From Granulicatella balaenopterae (GTDB lineage Bacteria > Bacillota > Bacilli > Lactobacillales > Aerococcaceae): a stretch of 64,000 bases of DNA. Of the stretch, positions 26,379 through 35,310 are shown piece by piece. Where the stretch lies: contig NZ_FOGF01000001.1 in assembly GCF_900111135.1 (NCBI RefSeq), forward strand, positions 52,202 to 116,201, in the 5' to 3' direction. The notes beneath the pieces were generated by a model, which saw only the letters and a program-made list of their open reading frames with translations, did not search any database and was not told where the DNA came from. The number at the start of each line of letters is the position of its first letter. Positions within the stretch are counted from its first letter, which is position 1. Both the position numbers and the translations under genes were made by a program.

Positions 26379-27731
26379 ATGAAAAATATGAAAAAATTAG
26401 CAATGCTTATCCTTGCGGGGATGACAATTGGCGCAACAACAGTACAAGCAGAAGAAGTAACACAAGAAAATGAAATTACAACTGGGGAGAAAGCTCCACC
26501 ATTAAATATGGATATTCGTTTCTTTGGAAAACATATAGAAGGTAAAACTCCAGATAAATTTATCCAAAGACCATTTATTAAGGGCAAAGAGATTAAGATT
26601 CACATTGAGCAAGTATCAGAAGCGAATTCGATGACTGAAGGTGAAGAAGCTTATTTAGCACCTAATGAAAAGGAAAAAGGGGTTTTTGAAAAATTAGTAG
26701 GATTTGGTGATGGTTGGACAAATAACACAACAAATACGAAAACGATTATCATTAATAATAATTCAAAATGGGAGACAGTAACAAACAAGGCGGATCATAC
26801 TGCAGCACAGTCTGGAACTTATATAGCAGATGATGATTTGTTATGGAGGAGTTCAGTTAGTCCGTTAGAAGTCGCTGAAAAAGAAGCGAAAGCAGGAATT
26901 TATGTATTTAAAGTATCGCAAGAATTACCAAGTTTTGATTATCATACAGATGGTAAAGAATTAACCGCATATAAGCATGCAGAGAATGGTTTTGATCATT
27001 TTAACTGGGGCTCAACTAAATATTACCATGTTTATGTGAAAAATAATGGTGAAGTTACTTATACCGTTACGACAGATATTAAGGATAAATATAAAATTTA
27101 TAAAATCCCATCTGATGATGTGCGTTTTGTGAATACTTATTTTAGTAAATCAGAACCAATGGATATAACGGTTACTGGTAAAAATGATAATTTTGCAGAA
27201 TATACTTTAAAAATGAACCTAACTAATGCGATTCTAAAACAAAATAGTGAAAAAGGAATGAAAGACCAAGCGGTTCGCAATTCCATTACAGGTTCTATTC
27301 AAAGAGAGGGAGAAGAACCACGAACTATTGAATTTGAGTTAGACAAAGACTGTTACGTTAACGGTTTGATTAGTGGGGATAAAGTTATTTTTGAAGGTTT
27401 ACCAGCAGGAACACAAGTAAAAGTTACTGAAGATAGAGTGATGAATGCTATTGAAAAAATTCAATGGACAGTCTTTGAAAATGGCGAAAATATCGCAGCA
27501 AGTATTAGGCCTGAAGATAAAATCACAATGCAGCAAGTGGTTTTAGCTGAAAATAAAGAAATAAATGAAAAAATAAATAGTATGACGATTCATAATATTT
27601 TTGGTGAAATTAAAATTAATGGTATCTTAACTGGTCGCAACCCAATGATATTAGTGATGACAATAATTGCTGGAGCTGTATTCTTCTATATCTTCATGCA
27701 ACGCAGAGAAGAAAAACGTGAAGCAGAATAA
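26379..27731 (+). CDS. Probable major pilin (FctA-like, sortase-anchored)
   Basis: A 450-residue surface protein. Signal peptide MKNMKKLAMLILAGMTIGATTVQA. The middle contains AENGFDHFNWGSTKYYHVYVKNNGEVTYTV, resembling the pilin isopeptide-linkage domain, and a second C-terminal beta domain (NSITGSIQREGEEPRTIEFELDKD). The C-terminus has a non-canonical sorting signal GILTGRNP, a TM helix and RREEKREAE. No clear LPXTG is present. Position between sipA-like and class B sortase genes matches fctA in streptococcal FCT loci. Backbone-pilin status is inferred; isopeptide Lys/Asn residues were not assigned. Confidence 0.75.
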   Translation: MKNMKKLAMLILAGMTIGATTVQAEEVTQENEITTGEKAPPLNMDIRFFGKHIEGKTPDKFIQRPFIKGKEIKIHIEQVSEANSMTEGEEAYLAPNEKEKGVFEKLVGFGDGWTNNTTNTKTIIINNNSKWETVTNKADHTAAQSGTYIADDDLLWRSSVSPLEVAEKEAKAGIYVFKVSQELPSFDYHTDGKELTAYKHAENGFDHFNWGSTKYYHVYVKNNGEVTYTVTTDIKDKYKIYKIPSDDVRFVNTYFSKSEPMDITVTGKNDNFAEYTLKMNLTNAILKQNSEKGMKDQAVRNSITGSIQREGEEPRTIEFELDKDCYVNGLISGDKVIFEGLPAGTQVKVTEDRVMNAIEKIQWTVFENGENIAASIRPEDKITMQQVVLAENKEINEKINSMTIHNIFGEIKINGILTGRNPMILVMTIIAGAVFFYIFMQRREEKREAE

Positions 27732-28449
27732 TATAAGTGTCGGGCTGATTCGATTAGTGCATTGGCTGATTGATGAAGTGATTTTACTAGTGGTGATCAT
27801 CATTTTTATCTTTAGTATCTTTTCAATTCGTCAAGATAAACAAATCTTGTCTCAAGCAGCATCTAATCAGTATTCGCAATATTCACCTGAAAGAGATGGT
27901 GGAGCGAGTTATGAGGAATTAAAACGCTTGAATCCTGATTTGCGTGGCTGGATTACAATTTATGATACGAAGATTGATTATCCTGTTGTGCAGAATAGTG
28001 ATGAATGGGATTATTTGAATCGGAATGTATTACGTGAATTTTCTTTATCGGGTAGTATTTATCTGGAGAAGAATTGTAGTCCTACTTATCAAGATGCGGT
28101 GAATATATTGTATGGGCATCATATGGCGCATGATGGGATGTTTGGTGGCATTGACCATTATGAGGAGCGTGACTATTTTGATACGCATCGAAAAGGGGTA
28201 TTGTATTCTGATGTAGAAAAGCATGAGATTGAGATATTTGCAGTATTTGAAGCAAATGCCTATGACTGGACAATTTACGAGTCGAATCCAGTTGATATGA
28301 AGGCCTATCTTAAAGAATTAGCCAAGCGGTCACGTTATTTTGAGGGGGATTATGATGAGTTGGCACAGTACCGGATTGTATTGTTGTCGACTTGTTCAGA
28401 AGCCTATAATGATGATCGTCATTTATTGGCAGCTATTATAAAAGAATAG
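27718..28449 (+). CDS. Class B (SrtC2/SrtB-like) sortase
   Basis: A ~243-residue membrane-anchored transpeptidase. The N-terminal TM (IDEVILLVVIIIFIFSIFSI) is followed by the class B core LRGWITIYDTKIDYPVVQNSDEWDYLNRN. The catalytic residues are in YGHHM (His134), LSTCS (Cys226) and DDRHL (Arg234). The GTG at 27718, overlapping the pilin gene by 14 bp, is the likely start; the longer frame lies inside the pilin. It probably joins pilin subunits and attaches the adhesin, recognising the non-LPXTG motif of this cluster (inference). Confidence 0.9.
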   Translation: MKQNNISVGLIRLVHWLIDEVILLVVIIIFIFSIFSIRQDKQILSQAASNQYSQYSPERDGGASYEELKRLNPDLRGWITIYDTKIDYPVVQNSDEWDYLNRNVLREFSLSGSIYLEKNCSPTYQDAVNILYGHHMAHDGMFGGIDHYEERDYFDTHRKGVLYSDVEKHEIEIFAVFEANAYDWTIYESNPVDMKAYLKELAKRSRYFEGDYDELAQYRIVLLSTCSEAYNDDRHLLAAIIKE

Positions 28450-28451
28450 AC

Positions 28452-28599
28452 ATAACTAGTTTTTCAAAAGTTAGATGTGTATGAAGAATCATTATTTTCA
28501 TTTTTTAAGCTTACTGGAGTTATTTTCAGTAGGCTTTTTTTATTGAAAAGTATTTTTTCATAATTGGGTTTATGATGGAATGGTTATTTTTATTAGTTA
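28452..28599. repeat. 148-bp direct repeat, right copy
   Basis: Near-identical to 21652-21799 (offset 6800 bp). It begins just after the sortase stop codon and includes the same terminator hairpin (28508-28541). Confidence 0.9.
28508..28541 (+). terminator. Pilus operon terminator within the right repeat
   Basis: AGCTTACTG / CAGTAGGCT stem, then TTTTTTT; a copy of the merR terminator. Confidence 0.8.
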
Positions 28600-28769
28600 G
28601 GACATGCTTTTTACGATACTTAGCTAGTGGATGATAGTGGGAGTTGGATTTATGACTTTCATTGACTGGGGATGGTATTTTTATTTGTGAATGATAGCAA
28701 TCTTTTATAACGAAAAATATAATGAGATTGGGAGGTATTTAGATAGAAAAAATGTTCTGAAAGGAAATT

Positions 28770-29978
28770 GTGATAAAGATGACTGAAGGTAAATTATTTC
28801 AAGCGTTACAGTTACCAAACGGGGTCGTATTGAAGAATCGTTTTGTATTGTCTCCGATGATTACAAATTCATCGACTCAAGAAGGATTTGTTACACAAGC
28901 AGATATTGATTATGCTTATCGCCGAGCAGATGCAGCCGCTTTACAAATTACTGGGGCAGCTTATATTGAAGAATATGGGCAGTTGTTTGAATATGGGTTT
29001 AGTTCGGCAAAAGATGAAGATATTGTTGGTTTAACAGAATTAGCTAAAGCGATGAAAGCAAAAGGAGCTAAGGCGATTTTGCAGTTGACTCATGCTGGTA
29101 GATTTGCTAGTCACAGTCTTAAGAAGTATGGCTTTGTGTATGGTCCAAGTGCTATGAAGTTGCAATCGCCAATTGTACATGAGGTAAAAGAATTAACACA
29201 CAAGCACATCCAACAACTAGTAATCGATTATCAAAACGCCACTAGCCGAGCGATTAAAGCTGGTTTTGATGGAGTGGAAATCTCATCAGCTCAGCGTTTA
29301 TTAATGCAAGCTTTTTTCTCGCCATTTTCAAACAAGCGTCATGATGAATATGGGAGAGACTCGCTAGAAAATCGTGCTAGATTTGCTTTAGAAGTCTTAA
29401 GAGGAGTCAATGATGTGATAAAAAAAGAAGCTCCGAAGGGTTTTATTTTAGGCTTTCGGGCAACTCCTGAAGAGACTCGTGGTAGTCAAGTTGGCTATTC
29501 AGTGGAAGAATTTATTACGCTTGTGGAATGGATATTAGAATTGGCTGATATCCAATATTTGGCGATTGCAAGTTGGGGGCATAATGTTTTTAGAAATCGT
29601 GTGCGAGCTAAGGGAGCATATGAAGGTCAGCTTGTTACAGAAATTATTTGGCGTCATTTTTTTGGACGTTTACCCATTATGGCAACTGGTGGCATCAATA
29701 CGCCAGAAAAAGTTGCTGAAGCTTTAAAGTATGCTGATTTTGTTGGTAGTGCTAGTCCTTTAGTGGTAGATCCTGAATTTTTGCAAAAGATGGAAACAGG
29801 GCGCCAATCAGAAATTAATTTTAAAATAAAATTTGAAGATTTAGCATCCTTAAAGATTCCTGAAGCTTCATTTAAGGATATTGTTCCTTTAATGGATTAT
29901 GGTGAGTCGATTCCTAAAGAGTCACGGGAATTATTTAGAAGTCTGATTACTAATTATCATAAGGAGTCACTATTATGA
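28770..29978 (+). CDS. OYE-like NADH:flavin oxidoreductase of the SirTM operon
   Basis: A ~402-residue FMN TIM barrel of the Old Yellow Enzyme family (LKNRFVLSPM, LQLTHAGR, FFSPFSNKRHDEYGRDSLENRARFALEVL, IMATGGINTPE). The usual HxxN/HxxH substrate-binding motif after GVEI is replaced by SSAQ (residues 172-175), so the ordinary enone chemistry is doubtful. GTG 28770 follows AAAGGA closely; ATG 28779 is the alternative. It leads an operon with luciferase-like, carrier, macrodomain, sirtuin and lipoate-ligase genes, matching the extended SirTM operons described in Lactobacillales. The preceding 170 bp shows no convincing promoter. Confidence 0.88.
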   Translation: MIKMTEGKLFQALQLPNGVVLKNRFVLSPMITNSSTQEGFVTQADIDYAYRRADAAALQITGAAYIEEYGQLFEYGFSSAKDEDIVGLTELAKAMKAKGAKAILQLTHAGRFASHSLKKYGFVYGPSAMKLQSPIVHEVKELTHKHIQQLVIDYQNATSRAIKAGFDGVEISSAQRLLMQAFFSPFSNKRHDEYGRDSLENRARFALEVLRGVNDVIKKEAPKGFILGFRATPEETRGSQVGYSVEEFITLVEWILELADIQYLAIASWGHNVFRNRVRAKGAYEGQLVTEIIWRHFFGRLPIMATGGINTPEKVAEALKYADFVGSASPLVVDPEFLQKMETGRQSEINFKIKFEDLASLKIPEASFKDIVPLMDYGESIPKESRELFRSLITNYHKESLL

Positions 29979-30955
29979 AATTAAGTGTATTAGATTATGG
30001 AGTGATTGATTACGGGGGAACTGCGACTACAGCATTACAACAGACGCTTTCTCTAGCGCAAACTGCAGAAAAATATGGGTATTATCGATTTTTAGTTGCA
30101 GAACATCACCATATTGCCGCTTTTTCAACAAGTAGTCCAGAAATATTAACATGCTATCTTGCTAGTCAAACTGAAAGCATTCGTATTGGTACAGCTGGAA
30201 TTATGTTAATGCACTATAGTCCATATAAAGTAGCCGAACAAATGAAAACTCTAGCAGCTCTTTTCCCAGGAAGGATTGATTTAGGAATTGGGAGTGCTAT
30301 GGGGACATTAGTTGTGCAACGAGCCTTAGAAACAAGGCACAACAAAAAGGAATATCCTCAGCTTTTACAGCAATTATTGGATGATTTAAGTGGAAAAGGC
30401 TTGGTTAGAACATACCCTAAGATTCATCATTTGCCAAATGTTTTTGTATTAAGTAGTAGTGAAGTGACTGCTCAATTAGCTGCTCAATTAGGTCTTAGTT
30501 ATACATTTGGAATATTTCCATTTATGAAAAAAGATCTTACATTAGAAGCTCAAAAGATTCCTGCTAGCTATCGTCAAGCGTTTAAAGTGTCTGAATTTTC
30601 ACAAAAGCCTTATGTAATATTTGCCTGTTTTATTGTTATTGCAGAGACGGCAAAAGAAGCAGAAGCTATGGCAAAATGTTTAGATATTTGGATGCTTGGA
30701 AAAGAGGATTTCAATAAATTTAAAACCTATCCCACTATAGAACAAGCTAAAAATTATTCTTTATCAAAACAAGATAAAAATAAAATACAAGAACAACGTA
30801 AAAGGATGGTTATTGGTAATTCAAAAGAAGTAAAAGCCAAACTCGATAAGTATTTGGCATTAAGTCAAGCCGATGAATTATTAGTGATTCCACTCGTACC
30901 GGGATTCGAAAATCGAAAAAAAGCAGTACAATTATTAGCGCAATTATACTTGTGA
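29975..30955 (+). CDS. Luciferase-like flavin monooxygenase
   Basis: A 326-residue protein of the bacterial luciferase-like (LLM) family: LSVLDYGVIDYGG at the N-terminus, FLVAEHHHIAAFSTSSPEIL, IRIGTAGIMLMHYSPYKVAEQMKTLAALFPGRIDLGIGSAMGT, and TAKEAEAMA. It is predicted to use FMN. The ATG overlaps the OYE gene's stop codon, indicating coupling. A redox role connected with the lipoyl carrier of the same operon is plausible but unproven. Confidence 0.9.
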   Translation: MKLSVLDYGVIDYGGTATTALQQTLSLAQTAEKYGYYRFLVAEHHHIAAFSTSSPEILTCYLASQTESIRIGTAGIMLMHYSPYKVAEQMKTLAALFPGRIDLGIGSAMGTLVVQRALETRHNKKEYPQLLQQLLDDLSGKGLVRTYPKIHHLPNVFVLSSSEVTAQLAAQLGLSYTFGIFPFMKKDLTLEAQKIPASYRQAFKVSEFSQKPYVIFACFIVIAETAKEAEAMAKCLDIWMLGKEDFNKFKTYPTIEQAKNYSLSKQDKNKIQEQRKRMVIGNSKEVKAKLDKYLALSQADELLVIPLVPGFENRKKAVQLLAQLYL

Positions 30956-31018
30956 TGACATATAAATTAAAGCTTAGGATATTTCCTAGCAATAGTATGT
31001 AACAGTAGAAAGGAATAG

Positions 31019-31357
31019 ATGAAGATGACAAAAATTGCTAATTATTTATTATTAGAAAAGGAAGATGACTTAGTAACAATTCGTATGACTGCAGAATTAC
31101 AAGATGATGTGGGGACGATTGGCTATATTGATTTTACAAAAGAAGAACACTTAGCTAAAGAAGATGTTATTTTAAATTTAGAAGCGTCTAAAACTGTCAT
31201 GGAAATAGTGTCACCAATTGCTGGTCGAATCGTAAAAATAAATCATGCAGCCAGTGACACACCAACATTACTAAATTCAGAAAAAGCAACAGAGAACTGG
31301 TTATGTGTCTTAGCAGATGTCGATGCAACTGAATTTGATGCATTAGAAGATGCTTAA
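31019..31357 (+). CDS. Glycine cleavage H-like lipoyl carrier (GcvH-L)
   Basis: A 112-residue protein with the lipoyl-domain fold of GcvH; the modified lysine is K58 in [15 protein letters not shown]. No other glycine-cleavage gene is nearby. In SirTM operons this GcvH-L protein is lipoylated by the linked ligase and then ADP-ribosylated by the SirTM sirtuin. GAAAGGA precedes the ATG at 31019; a second in-frame ATG is at 31025. It is separated from the monooxygenase gene by 63 bp and overlaps the macrodomain gene by 8 bp. Confidence 0.93.
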   Translation: MKMTKIANYLLLEKEDDLVTIRMTAELQDDVGTIGYIDFTKEEHLAKEDVILNLEASKTVMEIVSPIAGRIVKINHAASDTPTLLNSEKATENWLCVLADVDATEFDALEDA

Positions 31358-32171
31358 GTCTGAGATAGCTACGAAAGAAGAATTAGTACCATTACTTGAT
31401 CAATTAATCGAAGCTTTAGCGAGTAATGGTGCGATTAGCGAAAACAAACAGGCAATTAGTTTTCAAGAGAAGTTTTCTATTTGGCGTGGTTTGATTAATC
31501 AGACAGCTCCAAGTGAGATAACTGCTGATTATCTGATGTTAGAATCAGCTTTTTTAACAAAATATTTTACTAAAGAAGTTATCGCAACGCTTACAGATTG
31601 CCAACTGACTAATTACCCGAATATCTTACTTTACCATGGAGATATTACTCATTTAGCAGTTGATGCAATTGTGAATGCTGCCAATAGTGATATGTTAGGA
31701 TGCTTTATCCCAAATCACCATTGTATTGATAATGCGATTCATACATTTGCGGGAGCTCAGTTGCGTTTGGAATGCCAACAAATTATGCAAGAACAAGGCC
31801 ATAAAGAAGCAATTGGTCGAGCAAAGGTAACATTAGGCTATCATTTACCAGCTAAGTATATTATCCATACGGTAGGACCACAAATGAGAGCGAATCAGCC
31901 TGTTAGTTCTATTAAAAGAGATTTGCTGAAAAAGTCCTATCAAGCATGTCTAGATACTGCATACCAACAACATATAACGACACTTGCATTTTGTAGTATC
32001 TCAACGGGAGTATTTGGCTTTCCAAAAGAATTAGCTGCTAAAATTGCGGTGACAACTGTGATAGAGTGGTTAAAAAATCACCCAACAAGTTTACAAATTG
32101 TTTTTGTAACATTTACAAAAAAAGATCAAGACTTATACCAACAATTATTGAAGGGGGACATCAATGAGTAA
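31350..32171 (+). CDS. Zinc-type macrodomain ADP-ribosyl hydrolase
   Basis: A 273-residue protein with an N-terminal helical region (~1-85) and a macrodomain ([58 protein letters not shown]). The insert C118-FIPN-H123-H124-C125 supplies the metal ligands typical of zinc-containing macrodomains encoded beside SirTM. It is expected to remove ADP-ribose from the carrier protein. Its start overlaps the carrier gene and its end overlaps the sirtuin gene, consistent with coordinated expression. Confidence 0.93.
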   Translation: MLKSEIATKEELVPLLDQLIEALASNGAISENKQAISFQEKFSIWRGLINQTAPSEITADYLMLESAFLTKYFTKEVIATLTDCQLTNYPNILLYHGDITHLAVDAIVNAANSDMLGCFIPNHHCIDNAIHTFAGAQLRLECQQIMQEQGHKEAIGRAKVTLGYHLPAKYIIHTVGPQMRANQPVSSIKRDLLKKSYQACLDTAYQQHITTLAFCSISTGVFGFPKELAAKIAVTTVIEWLKNHPTSLQIVFVTFTKKDQDLYQQLLKGDINE

Positions 32172-33078
32172 ATGGCAAAGTATTAATGAAAGGGAGTTCT
32201 TAAGTCAGTCGGAGTTATTAAGTAAGTTAATAGATGAAGCTGATGCACTTGTGGTAGGGATTGGGGCTGGAATGTCAGCAGCAGATGGCTTTATGTATAT
32301 TGGTCCACGTTTTGAGGAGGCTTTCCCTGATTTTATTGAAAAGTATCATTTTTTGGATATGCTTCAAGCGAGTTTATTTGATTTTCCTGATTGGTGTGAA
32401 TATTGGGCATTTCAAAGTCGTTTTGTAGCCTTAAATTATTTGGATCAACCAATAGGCAAGTCCTATCTAGCCTTACGTCACTTACTGGAAGATAAAGACT
32501 ATCATATTATTACGACGAATGCAGATAATGCCTTTTTGGTAAGTGGATATGACTTGGAGAAGGTCTTTCATATTCAAGGTGAGTATGGATTGATGCAGTG
32601 TAGTAAGCATTGTCACCAACAAACTTATCATGACGAAGCAGTAATTCGCAAGATGATTCAAGAACAATCCAATAGGAAGATTCCACGTGAATTATTACCC
32701 CATTGCCCTAAGTGTGATGCTCCCATGGAAATTAATAAACGTAATGCCGATAAAGGAATGGTTGAAGATGGTGACTTTCAAAAACAACATGCACATTACC
32801 AAGATTTTCTAGACAAACATCTAAGTGGGAAAGTTTTATATATGGAGATTGGTATTGGCTCAACAACACCACAATTTATCAAACAACCATTTTGGAAGAT
32901 GACAGCTAATAACCCGGACGCACTATATATTAGCTTAAATTATAAACATTATCGCCTACCAAAAGAGATTCGACAAAGAAGCTTAAATTTAACAGAAAAT
33001 ATTCAAACATTATTAATCAATACAGAAAAAATAATGACTAAAAATAATAAAGGAGAAATGAAGAATGTATCTAATTGA
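32164..33078 (+). CDS. SirTM, protein ADP-ribosylating sirtuin
   Basis: A 304-residue class M sirtuin. NAD-binding motif [11 protein letters not shown] (~33-43), [20 protein letters not shown] and structural zinc cysteines (QCSKHC...HCPKC) are visible. This class acts as an ADP-ribosyltransferase rather than a deacetylase, targeting the lipoylated GcvH-L protein; the system has been tied to oxidative-stress responses. It overlaps the macrodomain gene (8 bp) and the ligase gene (14 bp). Confidence 0.93.
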   Translation: MSKWQSINEREFLSQSELLSKLIDEADALVVGIGAGMSAADGFMYIGPRFEEAFPDFIEKYHFLDMLQASLFDFPDWCEYWAFQSRFVALNYLDQPIGKSYLALRHLLEDKDYHIITTNADNAFLVSGYDLEKVFHIQGEYGLMQCSKHCHQQTYHDEAVIRKMIQEQSNRKIPRELLPHCPKCDAPMEINKRNADKGMVEDGDFQKQHAHYQDFLDKHLSGKVLYMEIGIGSTTPQFIKQPFWKMTANNPDALYISLNYKHYRLPKEIRQRSLNLTENIQTLLINTEKIMTKNNKGEMKNVSN

Positions 33079-34084
33079 ACCTATTAAAAATGGCAAACGT
33101 ATTACTGATGGAGCAATCGCTTTAGCAATGCAAGTCTATGTGCAACAACACATTTTCTTAGATGATGATATCTTATTCCCATATTATTGTGATCCAAAAG
33201 TAGAGATTGGAAAATATCAAAATGCAATTATTGAAGTTAATGAAGAATATTTAAAAGAACATCAAATTCCGGTAGTCCGTCGCGATACTGGTGGTGGAGC
33301 AATCTATGTAGATTCTGGTGCCGTTAATGTTTGTTATTTAATTAATGATAATGGTGTTTTCGGGGATTTCAAACGTACATATGAGCCGGCTGTGAAAGCT
33401 CTACATCATCTAGGTGCTACTGGTGTTGAAATGACTGGGCGTAACGATTTAACATTAGAAGGAAAAAAAGTGTCTGGTGCTGCAATGACTATCGTAAATA
33501 ATCGGGTATATGGTGGCTATTCATTATTATTAGATGTCAATTATGATGCAATGGAAAAAGTTCTTAGTCCAAACCGTAAAAAGATTGAATCAAAAGGTAT
33601 TAAATCAGTTCGTAGTCGTGTGGGAAGTCTAAGACCATACTTAGCTGAAGAATATAAAGATGTAACTGTTGAAGAATTTAAAAATTTAGTGGTTTGCCAG
33701 TTATTAGGAATTGAGTCAATCGACCAAGCCAAACGCTATGAATTAACCGAGGAAGATTGGCAAGGGATTGAAGCTTTAGCAAATGAAAAATACAAAAATT
33801 GGGAATGGAATTATGGTAATTCACCACAATATAGCTATCATCGTGATGCGCGATTTGCTGGTGGAACCATTGATATCCATTTAGAAATTGAACAAAGTCG
33901 TATTGCCGCTTGTCGTATTTATGGTGATTTCTTTGGAAAAGAAGATATTTCAGAGATTGAACTGGCTTTAATAGGTACTAAGATGGAAAGACAAGAAGTC
34001 ATTAAAGCATTACAAGACTTTGATTTACGAGCTTACTTTGGCGCTGTTAAATTAAATGATTTTGTTGATTTGATTTTTTCTTAA
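33065..34084 (+). CDS. lplA: Lipoate-protein ligase (LplA2)
   Basis: A 339-residue lipoate ligase with the motif [40 protein letters not shown] and [37 protein letters not shown], plus the C-terminal accessory domain ([27 protein letters not shown]). It activates lipoate with ATP and transfers it to a carrier lysine. Being last in the SirTM operon, the GcvH-L protein is its likely substrate. Whether it also serves the 2-oxoacid dehydrogenases cannot be told. Confidence 0.95.
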   Translation: MYLIEPIKNGKRITDGAIALAMQVYVQQHIFLDDDILFPYYCDPKVEIGKYQNAIIEVNEEYLKEHQIPVVRRDTGGGAIYVDSGAVNVCYLINDNGVFGDFKRTYEPAVKALHHLGATGVEMTGRNDLTLEGKKVSGAAMTIVNNRVYGGYSLLLDVNYDAMEKVLSPNRKKIESKGIKSVRSRVGSLRPYLAEEYKDVTVEEFKNLVVCQLLGIESIDQAKRYELTEEDWQGIEALANEKYKNWEWNYGNSPQYSYHRDARFAGGTIDIHLEIEQSRIAACRIYGDFFGKEDISEIELALIGTKMERQEVIKALQDFDLRAYFGAVKLNDFVDLIFS

Positions 34085-34104
34085 TTAACTCTTATAAGAA
34101 TAGT

Positions 34105-34150
34105 AAACGAGTAGGAAATAATAGATTCTTGCTCGTTTTTTGTTTTTTTT
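34105..34150 (+). terminator. SirTM operon terminator
   Basis: AACGAGTAGGAA pairs with ATTCTTGCTCGTT, followed by T-rich sequence. Confidence 0.75.
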
Positions 34151-34256
34151 ATAAAAATATTTGTGACGAATGAGGACATCTAAAGTAAAATATCCAACTA
34201 TATTACCAAATGAATCACAAAGTAAGCGGATACTTTAGAGAATATATCCCGTTTTT

Positions 34257-34277
34257 AAATCGTAACCATTACTATTT
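34257..34277. promoter_or_regulatory. Zur box
   Basis: Half-sites AAATCGTAAC and ATTACTATTT around a central C match the B. subtilis Zur operator (AAATCGTAAT-N-ATTACGATTT) at 18 of 20 positions. It overlaps the -35 hexamer of the following promoter. Confidence 0.85.
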
Positions 34278-34303
34278 ACAAAATAGTTAAAATGTTTTAG
34301 AAT
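34275..34303 (+). promoter_or_regulatory. Promoter of the zinc-acquisition operon
   Basis: TTTACA (34275-34280), 17 bp, TAGAAT (34298-34303). The overlap with the Zur box implies direct repression when zinc is plentiful. Confidence 0.75.
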
Positions 34304-34360
34304 GTTTTTAAGGAATTTCAGAAAGGAGATTTTCAAAAAAAATAGAAAGAAGGAAGTGTG

Positions 34361-35293
34361 ATGCGTAAAAAATCACTAATGTTATTGGGGGTTGTAGTCG
34401 TTCTATTAATGGGATTATGGGGATGCTCTCAGAAAGAGACTACTACACAAGAACAAGATGGCTTGACCATTGTGACAAGTTTTTATCCAATGTATGCTAT
34501 TACGAAAGAAATTTCGGGAGAGTATAATCAAGTGATGATGATTAGAAGTGGTGCAGGGATTCATTCCTTTGAACCGTCAGCTGCTGATGTGGCGGCGATT
34601 CATGATGCTGATATTTTTATTTATCATTCACGAACATTAGAACCTTGGGCAAAACGTGTGAATGATTCTTCCAAAAAAGATTCAAAAGTGAAGATGATCG
34701 AAGCTTCAGAAGGAATAACTTTGGATCGCGTGGAAGGATTAGAAGATATCAAGGTTGAAGAAGGGATTGATGAAAAGACATTATTTGATCCACATTCATG
34801 GCTTGATCCGGAATTAGTGGCATTAGAAGCTGAAAATATTGCTGAACAATTAATAGCACTAGATTCTGAACATGCGGATACCTATCGTAAAAATGCACAA
34901 GAATTTGCAGAAAAAGCGCGTGGATTAGTTACCAAATATCAACCGATTTTTGAACAAGTTCCGCAAAAGACATTCGTAACACAGCATACAGCATTTTCAT
35001 ATTTAGCAAAACGATTCGGTCTAAGACAATTGGGAATTTCAGGTATTTCACCTGACTTAGAGCCGAGTCCAAAACGTTTAAAAGAGATTCAGGATTTTGT
35101 AGAAGAATATCATGTGAAGACGATTTTTGTTGAGCCTAATGTATCAACGGATATTGCTCAAGTAATTGCTGAGGAAACGGGAGTCCAAATTGCATTACTT
35201 GACCCATTAGAATCTGACCCACAAAATAATCTACCATTTCTAACGAATTTAGAAAATAATTTACAAACATTACAAAATGTATTGGGAGAATAG
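34361..35293 (+). CDS. Zinc-binding ABC lipoprotein (AdcA/AdcAII-like)
   Basis: A 310-residue cluster A-I metal-binding lipoprotein, lipobox LWGC (Cys22). Expected zinc ligands: His in GAGIHSFEPSAAD, DPHSWLDP, TQHTAFSYLAKRFG, and the acidic residue in VEPNVSTDIAQ. It lacks the long His-rich loop and the C-terminal ZinT domain of AdcA, so it resembles AdcAII/Lmb, which in streptococci is also co-transcribed with a histidine-triad gene. The ATG at 34361 follows AAGGAAG; GTG 34358 is also in frame. No permease or ATPase gene is linked here. Zinc is favoured over manganese because of the Zur box. Confidence 0.9.
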   Translation: MRKKSLMLLGVVVVLLMGLWGCSQKETTTQEQDGLTIVTSFYPMYAITKEISGEYNQVMMIRSGAGIHSFEPSAADVAAIHDADIFIYHSRTLEPWAKRVNDSSKKDSKVKMIEASEGITLDRVEGLEDIKVEEGIDEKTLFDPHSWLDPELVALEAENIAEQLIALDSEHADTYRKNAQEFAEKARGLVTKYQPIFEQVPQKTFVTQHTAFSYLAKRFGLRQLGISGISPDLEPSPKRLKEIQDFVEEYHVKTIFVEPNVSTDIAQVIAEETGVQIALLDPLESDPQNNLPFLTNLENNLQTLQNVLGE

Positions 35294-35310
35294 ATATAAG
35301 GAGTGTTTAC

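Noticed and set aside
21652..28599. Insertion sequence or prophage origin of the pilus island
   Set aside because: No transposase, integrase or phage gene was found between or beside the repeats, and the repeats are direct, not inverted, ends.
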